Assembly: GCA_028023455.1 (NCBI GenBank)
Contig: JAQFVV010000232.1
Span: forward strand, 310,001 to 374,000
Origin: Epiperipatus broadwayi
Taxonomy: Eukaryota > Onychophora > Udeonychophora > Euonychophora > Peripatidae
Reading direction: 5' to 3'
DNA length: 64,000 nucleotides
How positions within the stretch are numbered: position 1 is the first letter of the stretch; each line of letters starts with the position of its first letter. Below, piece after piece: positions 13,660 to 26,230 of the stretch. The position numbers and the translations under genes were made by a program. The notes under the pieces were generated by a model that was not told where the DNA came from, ran no database searches, and saw only the letters and a list, made by a program, of their open reading frames with translations.

Positions 13660-14333
13660 TCAATCTATTCCCAAATGTCTCTGTAACAGCTGAGGTGCAA
13701 GGGCTGAGTCTCTGACTTTAGCCTGTGTGAATAGCTTTATGTAAATCAGAAGTGGAGTATTTTTAAAATGTCCAAACATTAATTTGCATCTGGTTAGCCA
13801 TAAGGTGAAGGTCAAGAAGATGGACAGTATGATGGATGCATAGATTCCCTGTTTGATCATGTTTTGAATTGATAGAACATTTCTGATGTCTAGTGAAACT
13901 TTGTTAATGATGAAATTCCTGATAGGAGAGAAGGTGGAGCACATGTATAATAGGTGGGCTATGGTCTCATCAGCTGAGTGGCAGAGCTGGCTCTGGGGTC
14001 CAATCTTTGAGAAACCCCTCCTGGCCACAAGAAAGCAACTGGTGGGAAGAGAATCCAGATTGAGCTTAAGAAGAAAGTCGATGTGTTTGGATTCAACATA
14101 CCTGTGATTCAACTGTTGAATCAAGGCTTTGTTGGAAAGCCCCAGTATATTTTGAGTCGGGGCTTGATCTTGGTGTTTTAATTTGTAGACAGCCCACAAA
14201 GACTTTTTAGCATCAAGGGCTAATTGCCTGGGATTCATGGCTATACTGACTTGATTCCAGATTTCAACCACCCATTTGAAGTCATAGTTGTTTATCTATT
14301 CCATGGTTCATCACATCTTATATATATATATAT
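13660..14333 (-). pseudogene. Non-LTR retrotransposon ORF2 C-terminus
   Basis: A 203-codon open frame (13660-14271) that continues in frame a little further upstream (YDFKWVVEIWNQV). It holds LCHSADETIAHLLYMC, the Cys/His motif found C-terminal to the reverse transcriptase in L1-like and related LINE ORF2 proteins, here as C-x8-H-x4-C. The family's ORF2 nicks target DNA and copies its RNA there; this segment is the RNA-binding tail. Upstream the frame meets an (AT)n tract interrupted by a solo LTR (14334-16275), and LINE-like sequence may resume at 16276-16380. The reverse transcriptase itself is not seen. I cannot assign the LINE clade. Confidence 0.65.
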
Positions 14334-16275
14334 TGTAACGGAATAGCGTTACATAGGGCTTGAACCTAGGAAAGTTAAATATATATTAACGACGAAATAA
14401 ATGACAGGTACAAAACTTTTTTAAAAAAAAAGCGATCTTGTTTTAAGAATAAACGAGAAACAGCCGTGTCTAAAGCAGATCGCAGCTATACATGAGTACC
14501 TGTCAGATTTATTGAAATAAAATTAAAAGAGTTTTTATTTTGTGAGGAATTAATTTATTATAATCATTATTTGTCAAGTTTGCTTTTTTTGTTATTTCAT
14601 TTTAAAAGAAAAAGAGAATGTTCGAGAACAAATTAGAAAATTTATTAAATCATTTTGAACAAAAAGAAAAAAAAAAATAATAAGTAAATTAATTAATCTG
14701 CAATAGGTAAAAAAAAATTCCAAGCGATCTAAGATATTTTGAATGGGGGGCAATTAGTAGAGTCAAATTTAGAGAAGTTGAAACAATAAGCAGGATGTAT
14801 GTTGGTAAAGTCTAGATAACAATCCAAATTTAGAAACAGAGGTGATAAAAAGTGTACACTGCTATTGTACTACTTAGACTTCTGACTCCGGCTAAAACAA
14901 TATGTAAGAAAAATGGAAAAACTAAATTAAATTCCCACGTGGTGCAAATGTCACAGAAACTATTAAATAAAGAGGATCCTTGATTAGCAAATAAGAACTA
15001 ATGACTTATGAGTGCATGATAGAGATTGGAGGAAAAATTCAAGGTGTCACGGCGGGAAAGAAGAGAGAAGAAAAAGGCAAGACGGAACGGGGGAGAAATA
15101 ATAAATTGAAAGTTGTTGAAGGCGAAATCAAGTTGAATTGTAGCGGAAAGTATTAATTTTTTTTGCGGAGCTTCCGATTAAGTACTTGGACTTCCTAACC
15201 TACACTTGTGTAATATCGTAGCCGAAATGCGTTGCTGAATCCAAAATTCGCGGCTTGGCCGCTGAACCTTCGCACCTGGCACTGCTGATTGTCCTAGAAT
15301 GCTCTCAACCTCGGAGAAAATGAACTCAAGGACCACACACGCCCTGGAAGCCTCACCCAGAGCCGACATGCGGAATTAATAAAACATCGCTCAGGATCCC
15401 ATTACAGTCTTCTCATCCCCAGGTAGTTATCTTTTAACATTTGCTTACACATTCATGCACCAGATAAAATACTTTAAAGTGGAGAACGATTTACAAACAT
15501 TAAGTATAAAATGATTAAATTGCTAATGACCAACCGAACCACTAAAGAACTCAACCAGTATAATATGTACAATTAATACTCAGCCGAGATCTATGTAAGT
15601 TAAGACTCGCTTCCGTAATTGTGTTATCTAGACTTACTAAATTATATATCTGCATAATAATTTTATTTACCCAGTTTACAAATAAATCATTCACTTAATG
15701 TTTCTTTTATTGATCGCTTGGAATTTCAAATTTATTTATCCAATGTTGAATGAGTGCGGGAGTGATCTATTTTATATAATTTGAATGGGTGCATTTAATA
15801 TGTTAGTTAAACGTTAAGTATATTTATAGCATTTATAATTGTCGTACCATTCTTAGGTTAAGTTTAAGTTTGGGGAGATTTATTTTGGGGGATATAGGGC
15901 GGGCCCAACCATGATAAAGGTATGTCAATAGTGTGTTAAGAGTAATGAGCGATATAGTTCGGAAATAGTGGCTGTGTTCATTTCTTGCTGTCCGCTGGAG
16001 CGATGCTTGGGCATGTTCTGTGGTATAGTTGAGTGAGCGTGTGCACGTGCGTGGCGAGCTTGTAAAGGTTCTCCTGGCGCCTATTACTCGGATTCAATCT
16101 GAATCTAGGTATGAAACAAATAAAACGTACGTGTATATGTGTTTGAAACTATTTGCACAAAACATTATGTAACCCCGGACGACAGAACGCAGCGGGTTCG
16201 TAAAAAAGGGAATCGTCAACAGAAAGGCCAAAAGGAGAATAGTGTCCGCAGTAGTAGTAGGAATAGTGGGTCACA
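14334..16275 (-). mobile_element. Solo LTR (E), 1.94 kb, gypsy type
   Basis: Plus-strand ends are TGTAACGG and GGGTCACA, a TG...CA pair. ATAT lies on both sides, but inside an (AT)n tract, so the target duplication is suggestive rather than proven. Like the other LTRs here, one end carries TGTAACG followed by a GAACCTAGG-type stretch, which places U5 at the plus-strand start and makes the element minus-strand. A minus-strand TATA box lies at 15764-15780. It interrupts the LINE ORF fragment at 13660-14333. No second LTR is present, so internal recombination left a solo copy. Confidence 0.7.
15764..15780 (-). promoter_or_regulatory. Putative TATA box of solo LTR E
   Basis: Minus strand reads ATTATATAAAATAGATC, about 500 bp inside the LTR. 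This is the spacing seen for TATA boxes in other LTRs of the window. Confidence 0.4.
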
Positions 16276-16380
16276 ATATATATATATATATAGGGTTTGT
16301 ATATAAGCATGATACAATCATGCTCTGAAGTAGAATCTGTGCACATTCTTTCTGGATTTGAATACCAGGACATATTATTA
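16276..16380 (-). pseudogene. Possible upstream continuation of the LINE ORF
   Basis: On the minus strand an open frame reading MSWYSNPERMCTDSTSEHD runs into the (AT)n tract that hosts solo LTR E. If the LTR is removed it leads towards the LINE fragment at 14333. Homology is not evident from these residues alone. The call rests on position and continuity of open frame. Confidence 0.3.
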
Positions 16381-18409
16381 GCAGATTAGAATGAGAATGG
16401 AAAAGAGCATATTAATTTGAAGTTCCTTTAATCTAACTATTAATACTTTCATGATGATATCAATTGAAATAAATTACTTCAATGATCATGATGAGATATA
16501 TGCTTTCAATGAGAAACAGCTTATCCCATTATTTATGGCACATCCAATCATTGGGCATGAATCATATTAAGATTATGATTTTCATCATCCAGTTACATAT
16601 GGCATCTAATGATTGAGGTATTTTATTGCCCATTGGACAGTTTCAATCTAGTATGCCTGCTCATCCCATTTATATATGCCACACAAATCTGTGGAGCTTT
16701 TAAATAAGAGCTTAGGAGTATATTCTGTCCCATTACAATAGCATTGATCCAAAAAAAATTGTTCAATATTTTTAAGTGTTCCCTATAAATTTTTTGAAAG
16801 AATCATATTAACCATTTTGCCAATAGTTGGGAGCAAAATCAAATAAATCTAGTAACAATATAAAAAAATTATTTTTCAATCATGTATTCCCTGTAAACTT
16901 TTTGAAGGAATTATATTAACATCGATTTTACCAATAGTTGAAAACCATCTATTTATAGTGTAGGTTGGGTTTTGGTTAGGAAAAGGTTGCTGTGAATAAG
17001 TTTTTCTTAACAATTCATATTGGAAAAGGTGTCAAAATAATTAAAAATTGATGTGATCTTATGATTTTTTTGTAAAAGTTCCTAAAATGTTTAAATGCAG
17101 AAAAATCATTACTTCATTTAATAAAATGCTCTCCAATAGTAAAAAGTCAATTGACCCTAAATGATAGTCATAATAAATAATTTGGTACTAATTACCCAGC
17201 CTGGCTATGTAATTAGTACCAATAATTTTTCAGAGTAGTCTATCACAAAATTCAATTCTTCTATCTGCTTTATTTAATGTATTTATCAGTGATCTTTCAG
17301 ATGTAGAATGCAAAAAAAAAAAAAAATTCAACTTTGCTCATGACATTGTGTTTATTTTATAAAAGATTCCAGAAACAAGTCTCATGTTCAATTTTTCATC
17401 TAAACAGGAGATTAGTTCATATCTGAATATAGTCTTATACATCAACAGCTTGAAACACAATTTTACCCCATGTTATTTTGGAATAATCTGCCCAAATTAT
17501 TTTTCTCATTTATTTAAGGTTAGATCAAAATTGATTTCTACAAATAATCTTTTTGGTTAGCATCTTTAATATTAAGATATTTATACTGATTAATATTCAA
17601 GAAAAAGTTGCTACAATATTTCTATCACCACATATGCTTATAGAAACACATATATAATAGAAATTATATTAAAATAATAATTAATTATCCAGTAAAATAT
17701 GTCTCCATATTATATTTTTCTGAGATGTTCTTGAAGAAAGAAATAATAGTTAAATAATAATAATAAAAAATATAAGACAAATAATTGATCTACCTGTCTA
17801 TCAAATGCTAACAAAAATAATAATCATTAAATCTTTTTTTTAGATGGAACATAAAAGTTCATTTACACAGTCCATGGAACACACATCTTGGTCATGTATG
17901 AAAATGATGATGATGATCATTTGTATAAACATAGATATGAGTAAATACATAAACATTTTCTGCGGGGAAACAAATAATATTAATTGGATCCAATTAATAG
18001 CATTTCAAAGTTCTTAGCAATAGCTAATGAAACTGCTGGCAATATCATATAAAATAATGAATAATGACAAATAAATATTTATTATTGCATATGTTTAATA
18101 ATAATTTGCAGTTTAATCTATTACATTCATCAAGGCATTTTTGCTAAGTTATCAAAGTCATCCATCAGGAACATAGCTGATTAATTCATATAATCCAATT
18201 GAGTCTACATAAGTTTATTGATAATTTATTTTAATAAAAAAACGCAAATGTAAACAAAAAGAACAATAAAATAAAAAATATTGTAATCTAGTTTCATGCT
18301 CTTCTACTTGTTCAGTTATAAGCACATTTAAAGATAAGTTAATGATTCATTAATTATATAGGTCTCTCATTTTGTTCCTTAATTCTAGATATGCGAATGA
18401 TTGGGTATA
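16381..18409. other. Unannotated AT-rich DNA
   Basis: No recognised feature. It may hold further decayed LINE sequence, but no motif was found. Confidence 0.4.
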
Positions 18410-18621
18410 TTTCTTGTCAATAATAGTAATAAACTCACATGACCACCACCTCTTATGTGTGTGTATAACTGTTGTTAAAACAGGCAAAACTCAATATATA
18501 TATATATATTCCCACACACTATTAGGCAGGATTGGTTTTAAGCCAATAAACATGACATGACCACCACCTCTTATGCTTGTGTATAACTGGTGTTAAAACA
18601 GGCAAAACTCACTATATATAT
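18410..18621 (-). mobile_element. Left outer part of inverted-repeat element J
   Basis: Reverse complement of 26101-26215 (CCACCACCTCTTATG, AAAACAGGCAAAACTCA and TTGGTTTTAAGCCAATAAA). A block of it is duplicated in tandem (near 18438 and 18557). It ends at the ATAT target site of the LTR retrotransposon that starts at 18622. Element J continues at 25847. Confidence 0.7.
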
Positions 18622-21079
18622 TGTAACGGTCAAAATGTCTATCTCACTAACACACTACAGAATTTAAACCCGGGACATAAAACTCAACACTAGGTGAGTT
18701 ATCTCCCAGAAATCCCAAGTTTGAGTCCAAACTCCACAATGCGCACTACGTGATAACACATTTGATGCTACTAATAGTATAATTTCATGCCGGTGCCAGT
18801 GATCAGGGAGAAAACAAAAGACTCTAAATCTAAAATAGCCCTAGGTTAATTTAACAATAACTTATAGATGTGCCAAAGATAAGTTTAATGTACTATGTAA
18901 TTTATATTGCACCCCGAATAAATAAAAAGAAATACATTTATAAATAAGATTTTAATGATTTGATAATAAAATAATTTAGCGATATAAATTGGATAGTTAT
19001 ATAATAAACAAACAAGATGGCTGATACCTCATACTTGGGCTCATTTAGATAATGTGTCTAATATACTGACATGATAGGCATATGCGAGTCATGTAAAGTC
19101 CAACAGAGTTTGAAATATTCTAAAACATTTATAATTGGAGATTTAAATGGAGATCGAGTCACTCGCGAATAGATTATAAGATCGAGCTATACTAAACGGA
19201 TTTGAAATTCATTTAAATAGAATTCTTTTAATAAGTAAATAAGGGAAATATACGGTGGTGCTAGCGAGTATATGCCAAAAAGGGGTGCAGTTTATGAGTA
19301 TGCAACTTTAAAAGATTTTGAAAGGTCTTGGCATTGGATAGGCATTTTGCCTTTTATTTGGGAGATTTCTAGCCCACTCATAGCTCAAACCTGGCCCACA
19401 CCCAGGAGCTTCATAACTGTGGGGAGATACGTGAAATAATTTCCATGTGCCATTTTAGCACAGGACTGGGAACCACGGAGTAAAATAAGGAAGAACGGAT
19501 TCGAACGATGATGACCTTTGCCAACAGGAGTATTCCAGCACCCATGCATATTTACTAGCAACACAGTTTAATTTTCAAAGAATTATTAAAAAAGGGCAAT
19601 TCATTAAGGAACAGAAATAGCTCGCTCTCGACGTTCATATTTAAATGGCCAGCAGACTCGCAACAAACCTTAAGATAAACAAATATTCATTTAACAAAAA
19701 TTTTATATGCAAAATATACTTTAAAACATATATAAGAGATACTTTTAAATATAAATGATGGGAGGGGGGAAATGCATGTTTGCAGTTTATAAACTAAGAT
19801 GGCAACCACACATCATTTAACTTCCCTACGTAACTCGCACTTGTCTAAAGAAATTAATTATATATTTCATTATAAGACATTTATAAATATAATAGAAAAT
19901 CAACCCAAGCACAAGTTCAGCATGCATTAGAAAACTTTTAAATAAATACATTTAAAGAATATACAAAATTATTAGCTATAGCTTGAAGTTTTCCAAGATC
20001 TCGGGTTGATTTTAATTACCTTGTTCTTTTAACTCTGTCCGTGGGCATTTCCAAACTTGTAGCAAAGTTCTTAAGTAAAGTTATGAGTTTCTTTGGTTCA
20101 TGGTTCCACAGCAGCAGTTAGTATATTTTAGGAGCAGCATTTCATTGGGCTGGTTCAGTTGGATTTGATGATACTGTGACAGGACATCGGATGGCCAAGG
20201 CACAGGATCCCGAGGGAAAGACAAACTTCAGGCCCATTACCCCGACATTCTGAGGTTAAACGATTTGAAAACTAGATTTACTGTCAAAGCAAGCCGGTCG
20301 GTCCGATGACGCGAATAAACAAGCAATCGGAAATTATGAATGTCTAAATTCAGAAAATAACTTTTTCGCTGTCACAATCAGGTAGGTTAATTAATCACTC
20401 TCTAAATATAATTACAATCAATCAGCCCTATTTATATGCTCTCTGATTACAATCTAACCCTGCGGTGATAAAATCCATTCTTTAATTTTACACATTTGAA
20501 AACATGGACTGCATTTTCTAATTAAAATTTGTTCATAAACACTGTTTTATCTTATCAAATCTACTAGTAAAACTGGCGCCAATATGATTAAAATTAGCCA
20601 CTATTGTTCTTTCTTACCCTCATTGATTTAAAAATGATGACATGTTTTTGAAAACTAAATAACACTTTACCTTTATAAAACATTCTTTTCTGAATTTAAT
20701 TTCCAGAAATATTTCTCAGTGATATTATTTTTTAAAGGCAAATAATTATAACGAAATAACATCACAAATAAATTGATTCAAAAACAACTCTTAAAATATT
20801 TTGATAAATTTTAAATATTATCGTAGTATGTGTGTAGATGAGAATATGTGACCTACTTTACTGTACAAGCATATATACATAATATATACTCAATGGTTTG
20901 AAAATAAATTATTATTAAACCCCGGGCACCCCATTATACATATAAATTTAGGCGGGATTTCGGTAAATATACCCAGTACACACACAATACAATGAAATTA
21001 GGGTTTTAAATAAGGCATGAGGTAGGAAACAGGAAGGCAAGGTGAAACTAAGATTGGTAAGGCATATCTTACTGTTTCA
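18622..21079 (-). repeat. 3' LTR of the 7.2 kb element
   Basis: 2458 bp. On the minus strand it starts TGAAACAGTAAGATATGCC and ends CCGTTACA. It matches the partner LTR along its whole length with scattered substitutions and small indels, so the insertion is not very recent. A TATA box sits about 640 bp from its minus-strand start, leaving an unusually long R-U5 of about 1.8 kb. Confidence 0.9.
20425..20436 (-). promoter_or_regulatory. TATA box in the 3' LTR
   Basis: Minus strand TATAAATAGGGC. The same motif occurs in the partner LTR and in related LTRs at 38426, 54454 and 58345. Confidence 0.6.
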
Positions 21080-21090
21080 CATTCCCTTAG
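21080..21090 (-). other. Polypurine tract
   Basis: Minus strand CTAAGGGAATG directly abuts the LTR start TGAAAC. This is the expected site for plus-strand DNA priming in a gypsy element and fixes the orientation as minus. Confidence 0.65.
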
Positions 21091-21725
21091 TATGTAAAAA
21101 AAATTAAAAAAAAAAAGATTTTACACCCAGTGTTTATTAGTATTTTTGAATATCCACACACACAAAAAAATATTTGACAAGGGGCAATGAGATTTGATGA
21201 CATACCGAATCATATTTCAACCTTATTCAACATTTTTTCACTAGCAAAACGTATATATATATTTTGACGCATTTTTGACTGTTCAAATTCAAATTAGAAA
21301 GATATATAAAAAAATTTTAAAAGTGTATATGAAAGTCCAAATTCAGTCGTAGATAAATGTCCAAATTCAAGTTATTGTAGGATCAAAAATTATGTAAGAG
21401 TGTTCAAGTTCAAGTCCTTTTTCTTTTTTTTTTGGTGGCTTTTTTTTACTTATATATATTTTGCTATTCTTCTGGGTCAGGTGGGTAGTACTGATCTCTT
21501 GTACTTGGAGAATGTCCTCTTGGGTGGTGCAGTCTCTTTTCTTTGTCTGGCGGTTCTTTGGCCCAAGGACTGAAGTCCAACGTAGTCAGAAATTCTGCCA
21601 TCTCCTTTGCAATTTTAATTCTGCTTCCGGCCATCAGTTGTTGGATCGACAGAGGTATGTTCTGCTGGATGGTGTGGATAATGTGCGGGTCAGAGAATGA
21701 GAAGGTGGTGAGCGATCTCAGATGA

Positions 21726-22382
21726 TTAACTTGCCAGATATAGAATTGTGTGTGTGTTTCTTTGATGCTCCCACATTTTTCTCAGGATATTGAAGATGCC
21801 ACTCTGGTGTTCCTCACTCCAGTAGTGTCTCAGTAAGGCCTTGCTATACTCGATGAAGTCTCCAGGTTTTTCTTTTATGATGCTCCACCAGTCCTTCACA
21901 TAGCCGTGTAAATGATGGGTGGTGATAGCAATTTGTTCTTTTGGCTCCATCTCGGAGAATGTGAAAAAGTCTTTCAAGCTATCTATGTGCAAATGAGGGT
22001 TTTCCCCAATCTCCCCTTGGAATATCTTGATATGGATAACCTTGGCCAACTGGGTTTGAATGCTTGGGTCAGGCGTCGTGGTTCTATTGATATTGGTGAT
22101 GTCAGGGCTTTTAGTATTTTTCTCTTCATTGACTGGTAGTGGAATTTTCAGGGTAGATTTATTTTGATCACCCTCTTCCTCTTCTTTTGTTCCGTTATTA
22201 TTGTTTTCTGTTTTCAGAACTAACGTTTCCAAATTTAATTTTGGAGTGATCCTCTCTTTTATTTCATATTTCTGTTTGATTTGGTCCATTATGAGCATGG
22301 TCAGTTCTCTGAACTCACTCCTTTCTTTTTTAGCTTCTTTCATTTTGGTTTTAGTATTTGAAACGTTGGCTATAAATGGCAA
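21726..22382 (-). CDS. gag: Gag-like protein of the long-LTR element
   Basis: Open frame of 218 codons; its first codon is TTG, so the true start is unknown or lost. Residues 1-30 are charged and helical in look. About 50-110 is a low-complexity Asn/Glu/Lys-rich linker. About 115-210 resembles the retrotransposon Gag capsid domain: FQGEIGENPHLHIDSLKDFF, then HHLHGYVKDWW and a FIEYSKALLRHY stretch with the typical spacing. Gag forms the particle in which the RNA is copied. No zinc knuckle follows; the frame stops soon after the capsid region. It is the only coding sequence seen between the LTRs. The plus-strand frames over the same DNA are antisense shadows. Confidence 0.7.
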   Translation of the reverse strand: MPFIANVSNTKTKMKEAKKERSEFRELTMLIMDQIKQKYEIKERITPKLNLETLVLKTENNNNGTKEEEEGDQNKSTLKIPLPVNEEKNTKSPDITNINRTTTPDPSIQTQLAKVIHIKIFQGEIGENPHLHIDSLKDFFTFSEMEPKEQIAITTHHLHGYVKDWWSIIKEKPGDFIEYSKALLRHYWSEEHQSGIFNILRKMWEHQRNTHTILYLAS

Positions 22383-23264
22383 TTCTGGATCACTAATTTC
22401 TGGTTATTATTATTTGGTAAGATATTTATTATTTTAAAGTCCTTTTAACTAAGCTTTTTTTTCTTTATCAAACAATGGTGACTGGCTGACTTCCACTCGG
22501 TTTCTAATCTTTCCGTGCATTCTTGTTCCTGTACTGATTTCATTATGCTGCTTCTTTGTTATTTTGGAAATATGAACAAATATTATTTTATTATTCAGAT
22601 TTCTTCTGCTGCTTGCTTAACTGTTTGGCGGTGTACTATTTAATTAATTACTAGACTCGGGTATCTCAATGGGTATCTCACTGTCATTTCCCCTTGTTCA
22701 ATGATATCAGATAGATAGATTTACAAAAGATTATTGTCATTATTATTTTTACAGAAACTTGTTTACATATATATACATAAAATGACCAAATCTGAATTTT
22801 ACAGCTTTACATGCATAAACCAATCGGTTCATCATCGTTATTTCAAGGTGCAATGCCATCTGTGGCAACATCTATACCATTAACCTCCCCCAGGAATATT
22901 TAACTTACTTATTTCGTATGGCTCCGGAACGTTCAATTATACAATCATATATTTTTATTTTTACAAATCTTATTCGATACAAAACTATATATGTTGCACT
23001 ATCTTTTGAAATCATATTTAGTACAGTAATTAGCGCACATATACTTTTATAATACGACCAGAGCTGACAAAAGCTTACATATATATTGCTCGTGTCATAC
23101 TATATTAAACTGAAAACTATAAGTGATTGTCTAAATGCCCGAGCCAAACAAAATACATATAATAATATCTTAAAATATGAATCATGATATTGAAAATATT
23201 GAACTACAGGAAATGGGTAATTAAACGGACTAAATACTATCAGGGTTTTGTGGGTGTTTAAATT

Positions 23265-23288
23265 GAAACCTCACATTGAAAAGCGCCA
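23265..23288 (-). other. Degenerate tRNA-Lys primer binding site
   Basis: On the minus strand the sequence after the 5' LTR reads TGGCGC, a short T-rich insertion, then CAATGTGAGGTTTC. This matches the animal tRNA-Lys primer site (TGGCGCCCAACGTGGGGC) apart from transitions and the insertion. It lies about 23 nt from the LTR edge, which is further than usual. Confidence 0.5.
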
Positions 23289-23311
23289 TGGACCTGGGGA
23301 AAAAAATACTA

Positions 23312-25846
23312 TGCAACAGTCAAAACATGTCTATCCCGCTAACACACTGCAGAATTTAAACCCAGGACATAGAACTCAACACTAGGAGAGTTACCTCCCA
23401 GAAATCCCAAGTTCGTATCCAAAGTCCAAACTCCACAATGCCCTCTATGTGATAACACATTTGATGCTACTAATAGTATAATTTCATGCCAGTGCCGGTG
23501 ATCAGGGAGAAAACAAAAAAACTCTAAATCTAAAATAGCCCTAGGTTAATTTAACAATAACTTATAGATGTGCCAAAGATAAGTTTAATGTACTATGTAA
23601 GTAATTTATATTGCACCCCTAATAAATAAGAAAAAGAAATAAATTTATAAATAAGATTTAATGATTTGATAATAAAATAATTTAGCGATATAAATTGGAT
23701 AGTTATATAATAAACAAACAAGATGGCTGATACCTTCTACATGGTCTCGTTTAGATAACGTGTCTATAATATAGTGACACGGTAGGCATATGCGAGTCAC
23801 GTAAAGTCCAACAGAGTTTGAAATATTCTAAAACATTTATAATTGGTGATTTAAATGGAGTTGGGGTGTCTCTCGCGAATAGATTATAAGATCGAGCTAT
23901 ACTGAACGGATTTGAAATTCATTTAAATAGAATTCTTTTATTAAGTAAATAAGGGAAATATACGGTGGTGCTAGCGAGTATATGCCGAGGAGGGGTGCAG
24001 TTTATGAGTATGCAACTTTAAAAGATGGCGAAGAGCCTTGGCATTGGATAGGCATTTCGCCTTTTATTTGGGACATCTCTAGCCCACTCACAGCTCAAGC
24101 CTGGCCTGCACCCATGTGCTTCGTAACTGTGGGGACATACGCAAAATAATTTCCATGTGCCATTTTAGCACAGGACTGGGAACCGCGGAGTAAAATAAAG
24201 GGGAATGGATTCGAACAATGATGACCCTTGCCAACAGGAGGAATCCAGCACCCATGCATATTTACTAGCACCACAGCTTAATTTTCAAAGAATTATTAAA
24301 AAAGGGCAATTCATTAAGGAACAGAAATAGCTCGCTCTCAACTTTCATATTTATATGGCCAGCAGACTCTCAACAAAACTTAAGATAAACAAATATTCAT
24401 TTAACAAAAATTTTATACGCAAAATATACTTTAAAACATATATATAAGAGATACTTTTAAGTATAAACGATGGGAGGGGGAAAATGCGTATTTGCGATTT
24501 ATAAACTAAGATGGCAACCACGCATCATTTAACTTCTTTACGTAACTCGCATTTGTCTAAAGAAATTAATTATATATTTCATTATAAGACATTCAAATAA
24601 GACATTTATAAATATAATAGAAAATCAACCCAAGCACAAGTTCAGCATGCATTAGAAAACTTTTAAATAAATACATTTAAAGAATATACAAAATTATTAG
24701 CTATAGCTTGAAATTTTCCAAGATCTCGGGTTGATTTTAATTACCTTGTTCTTTTAACTCTGTCCGTGGGCATTTCCAAACTTGTAGCAAAGTTCTTAGG
24801 TAAAGTTATGAGTTTCTTTGGTTAATGGTTCCGCTGCAGCAGTTAGTATATTTTAGGAGCAGCATTTCATTGGGCTGGTTCAGTTGGATTTGATGATACG
24901 GTGACAGGACATCGGATTTTGAATGACGGATGGCCGAGGCACAGGATCCCGAGGGAAAGACAACCTTCAGGCCCATTACCCCGACATTCTGAGGTTAAAC
25001 GATTTGAAAACTAGATTTACTGTCGAAGCAAGCCGGTCGGTCCGATGACGCGAATAAACAAGCAATCGGAAAATATGAATGTCAAAATTCAGAAAATAAC
25101 TTTTTCGCTGTCACAATCAGGTAGGTTAATTAATCACTCTCTAAATATAATTACAATCAACCAGCCCTATTTATATGCTCTCTCTGATTACAATCTAACC
25201 CCGCGATGATAAAATCCATTCTTTAATTATTACACATTTGAAAACACGGACTGCATTTTCTAATTAAAATCTATTCGTAAACACTGTTTTATCTTATCAA
25301 ATCTACTAGTAAAACTGGCGCCAATATGATTAAAATTTGCCACTATTGTTCTTTCTTACCCTCACTGATTTAAAAATGATGACATGTTTTTGAAAACTAA
25401 ATAACACTTTACCTTTATAAAATACTCTTTCTGAATTTAATTTCCAGAAATATTTCTCAGTGATATTATTTTTTAAAGGCAAATAATTATAACGAAATAA
25501 CATCACAAATAAATCAATTCAAAAACAACTCTTAAATAAAATATTTTGATAAATTTTAAATATTATCGTAGTATGTGTGTAGATGAGAATATGTGACCTA
25601 CTTTATTGTACAAGCATATATACGTAATATATACTCAACAGTTTGAAAATAAAACCGTATAAAAACAATTTAAATTATTATTAAACCCCGAGCACCCCAT
25701 TATACATATAAATTTAGGCGGGATTTCGGTAAATATACCCAGTACACACACAATACGATGAAATTAGGGTTTTAAATAAGGCATGAGGGTAGGAAAAAGG
25801 AAGGCAAGGTAAAACTAAGATTGGTAAGGCATATCTTACTTTTTCA
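23312..25846 (-). repeat. 5' LTR of the 7.2 kb element
   Basis: 2535 bp, the partner of 18622-21079. It differs by substitutions and small insertions, for example an added stretch near 24591-24600. It starts at the plus-strand TGCAACAG and ends TTTTTCA. Flanked outside by ATAT. Confidence 0.9.
25164..25175 (-). promoter_or_regulatory. TATA box in the 5' LTR
   Basis: Minus strand TATAAATAGGGC at the same relative position as in the 3' LTR. This copy would drive the genomic RNA. Confidence 0.6.
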
Positions 25847-26230
25847 ATATTGCCACACATAGCGAGCTAGAATAATCAATGGATGTCAGAAGGCTTGTGC
25901 ATAAAATCCCCATCTAGTGTCTACTCAGCCAATATCCCCAGAGTAGTTTCTGGCTTATGACTGTATGCTCAGATTCAAGGCTCCTCACTGACGAAGGCCA
26001 TAAGCCAGAAACTAGTCTGGAAATTTTCAATGAGTAGGCACAAGATGGGGATTTTATGCACAAGCCTTCTGGCAGCCAGTGATTACTCTAGCTTGCTGTG
26101 TGTGGCAATATATATAGTGAGTTTTGCCTGTTTTAACAAGTTATACACAAGCATAAGAGGTGGTGGTCATATGATGTTTATTGGCTTAAAACCAATCCTG
26201 CCTATTAGGATGGTGGTGGCTATAGTTATT
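25847..26230. mobile_element. Inverted-repeat element J, central palindrome and right arm
   Basis: Arms at 25847-25959 and 25999-26111 are reverse complements with about 40 bp between them. The symmetry extends through 26215 to the segment left of the LTR element (18410-18621). So one large palindrome with arms over 200 bp was split by the 7.2 kb retrotransposon. At the centre, on the plus strand, CTGACGA (25988-25994), a GGC/GCC stem and GAAAC (26008-26012) form a hammerhead-like core. A partial direct copy follows at 26390-26600. Confidence 0.75.
25988..26012 (+). ncRNA. Hammerhead-like core in element J
   Basis: CTGACGA, then AGGCCATAAGCCA able to form a short stem, then GAAAC, matching the CUGANGA ... 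GAAA core order. The pair closing stem II next to the core would be A-A, and stems I and III were not established, so activity is doubtful. Confidence 0.35.

Larger units (their letters stand above)
18622..25846 (-). mobile_element. Complete long-LTR retrotransposon, 7.2 kb, gag-like ORF only
   Basis: Two direct copies of an LTR (18622-21079 and 23312-25846) enclose 2.2 kb. The ends are TG...CA on the plus strand. The 4-bp duplication ATAT flanks it (18618-18621 and 25847-25850). The uninterrupted site is present in the paralogous arm at 26100-26115, whose reverse complement CACTATATATATTGCC equals the two flanks joined with one ATAT. On the minus strand the order is LTR, Lys-type primer site, gag-like ORF, polypurine tract, LTR. 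No protease, reverse transcriptase or integrase is present, so movement would need enzymes supplied in trans (LARD-like). Confidence 0.9.
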
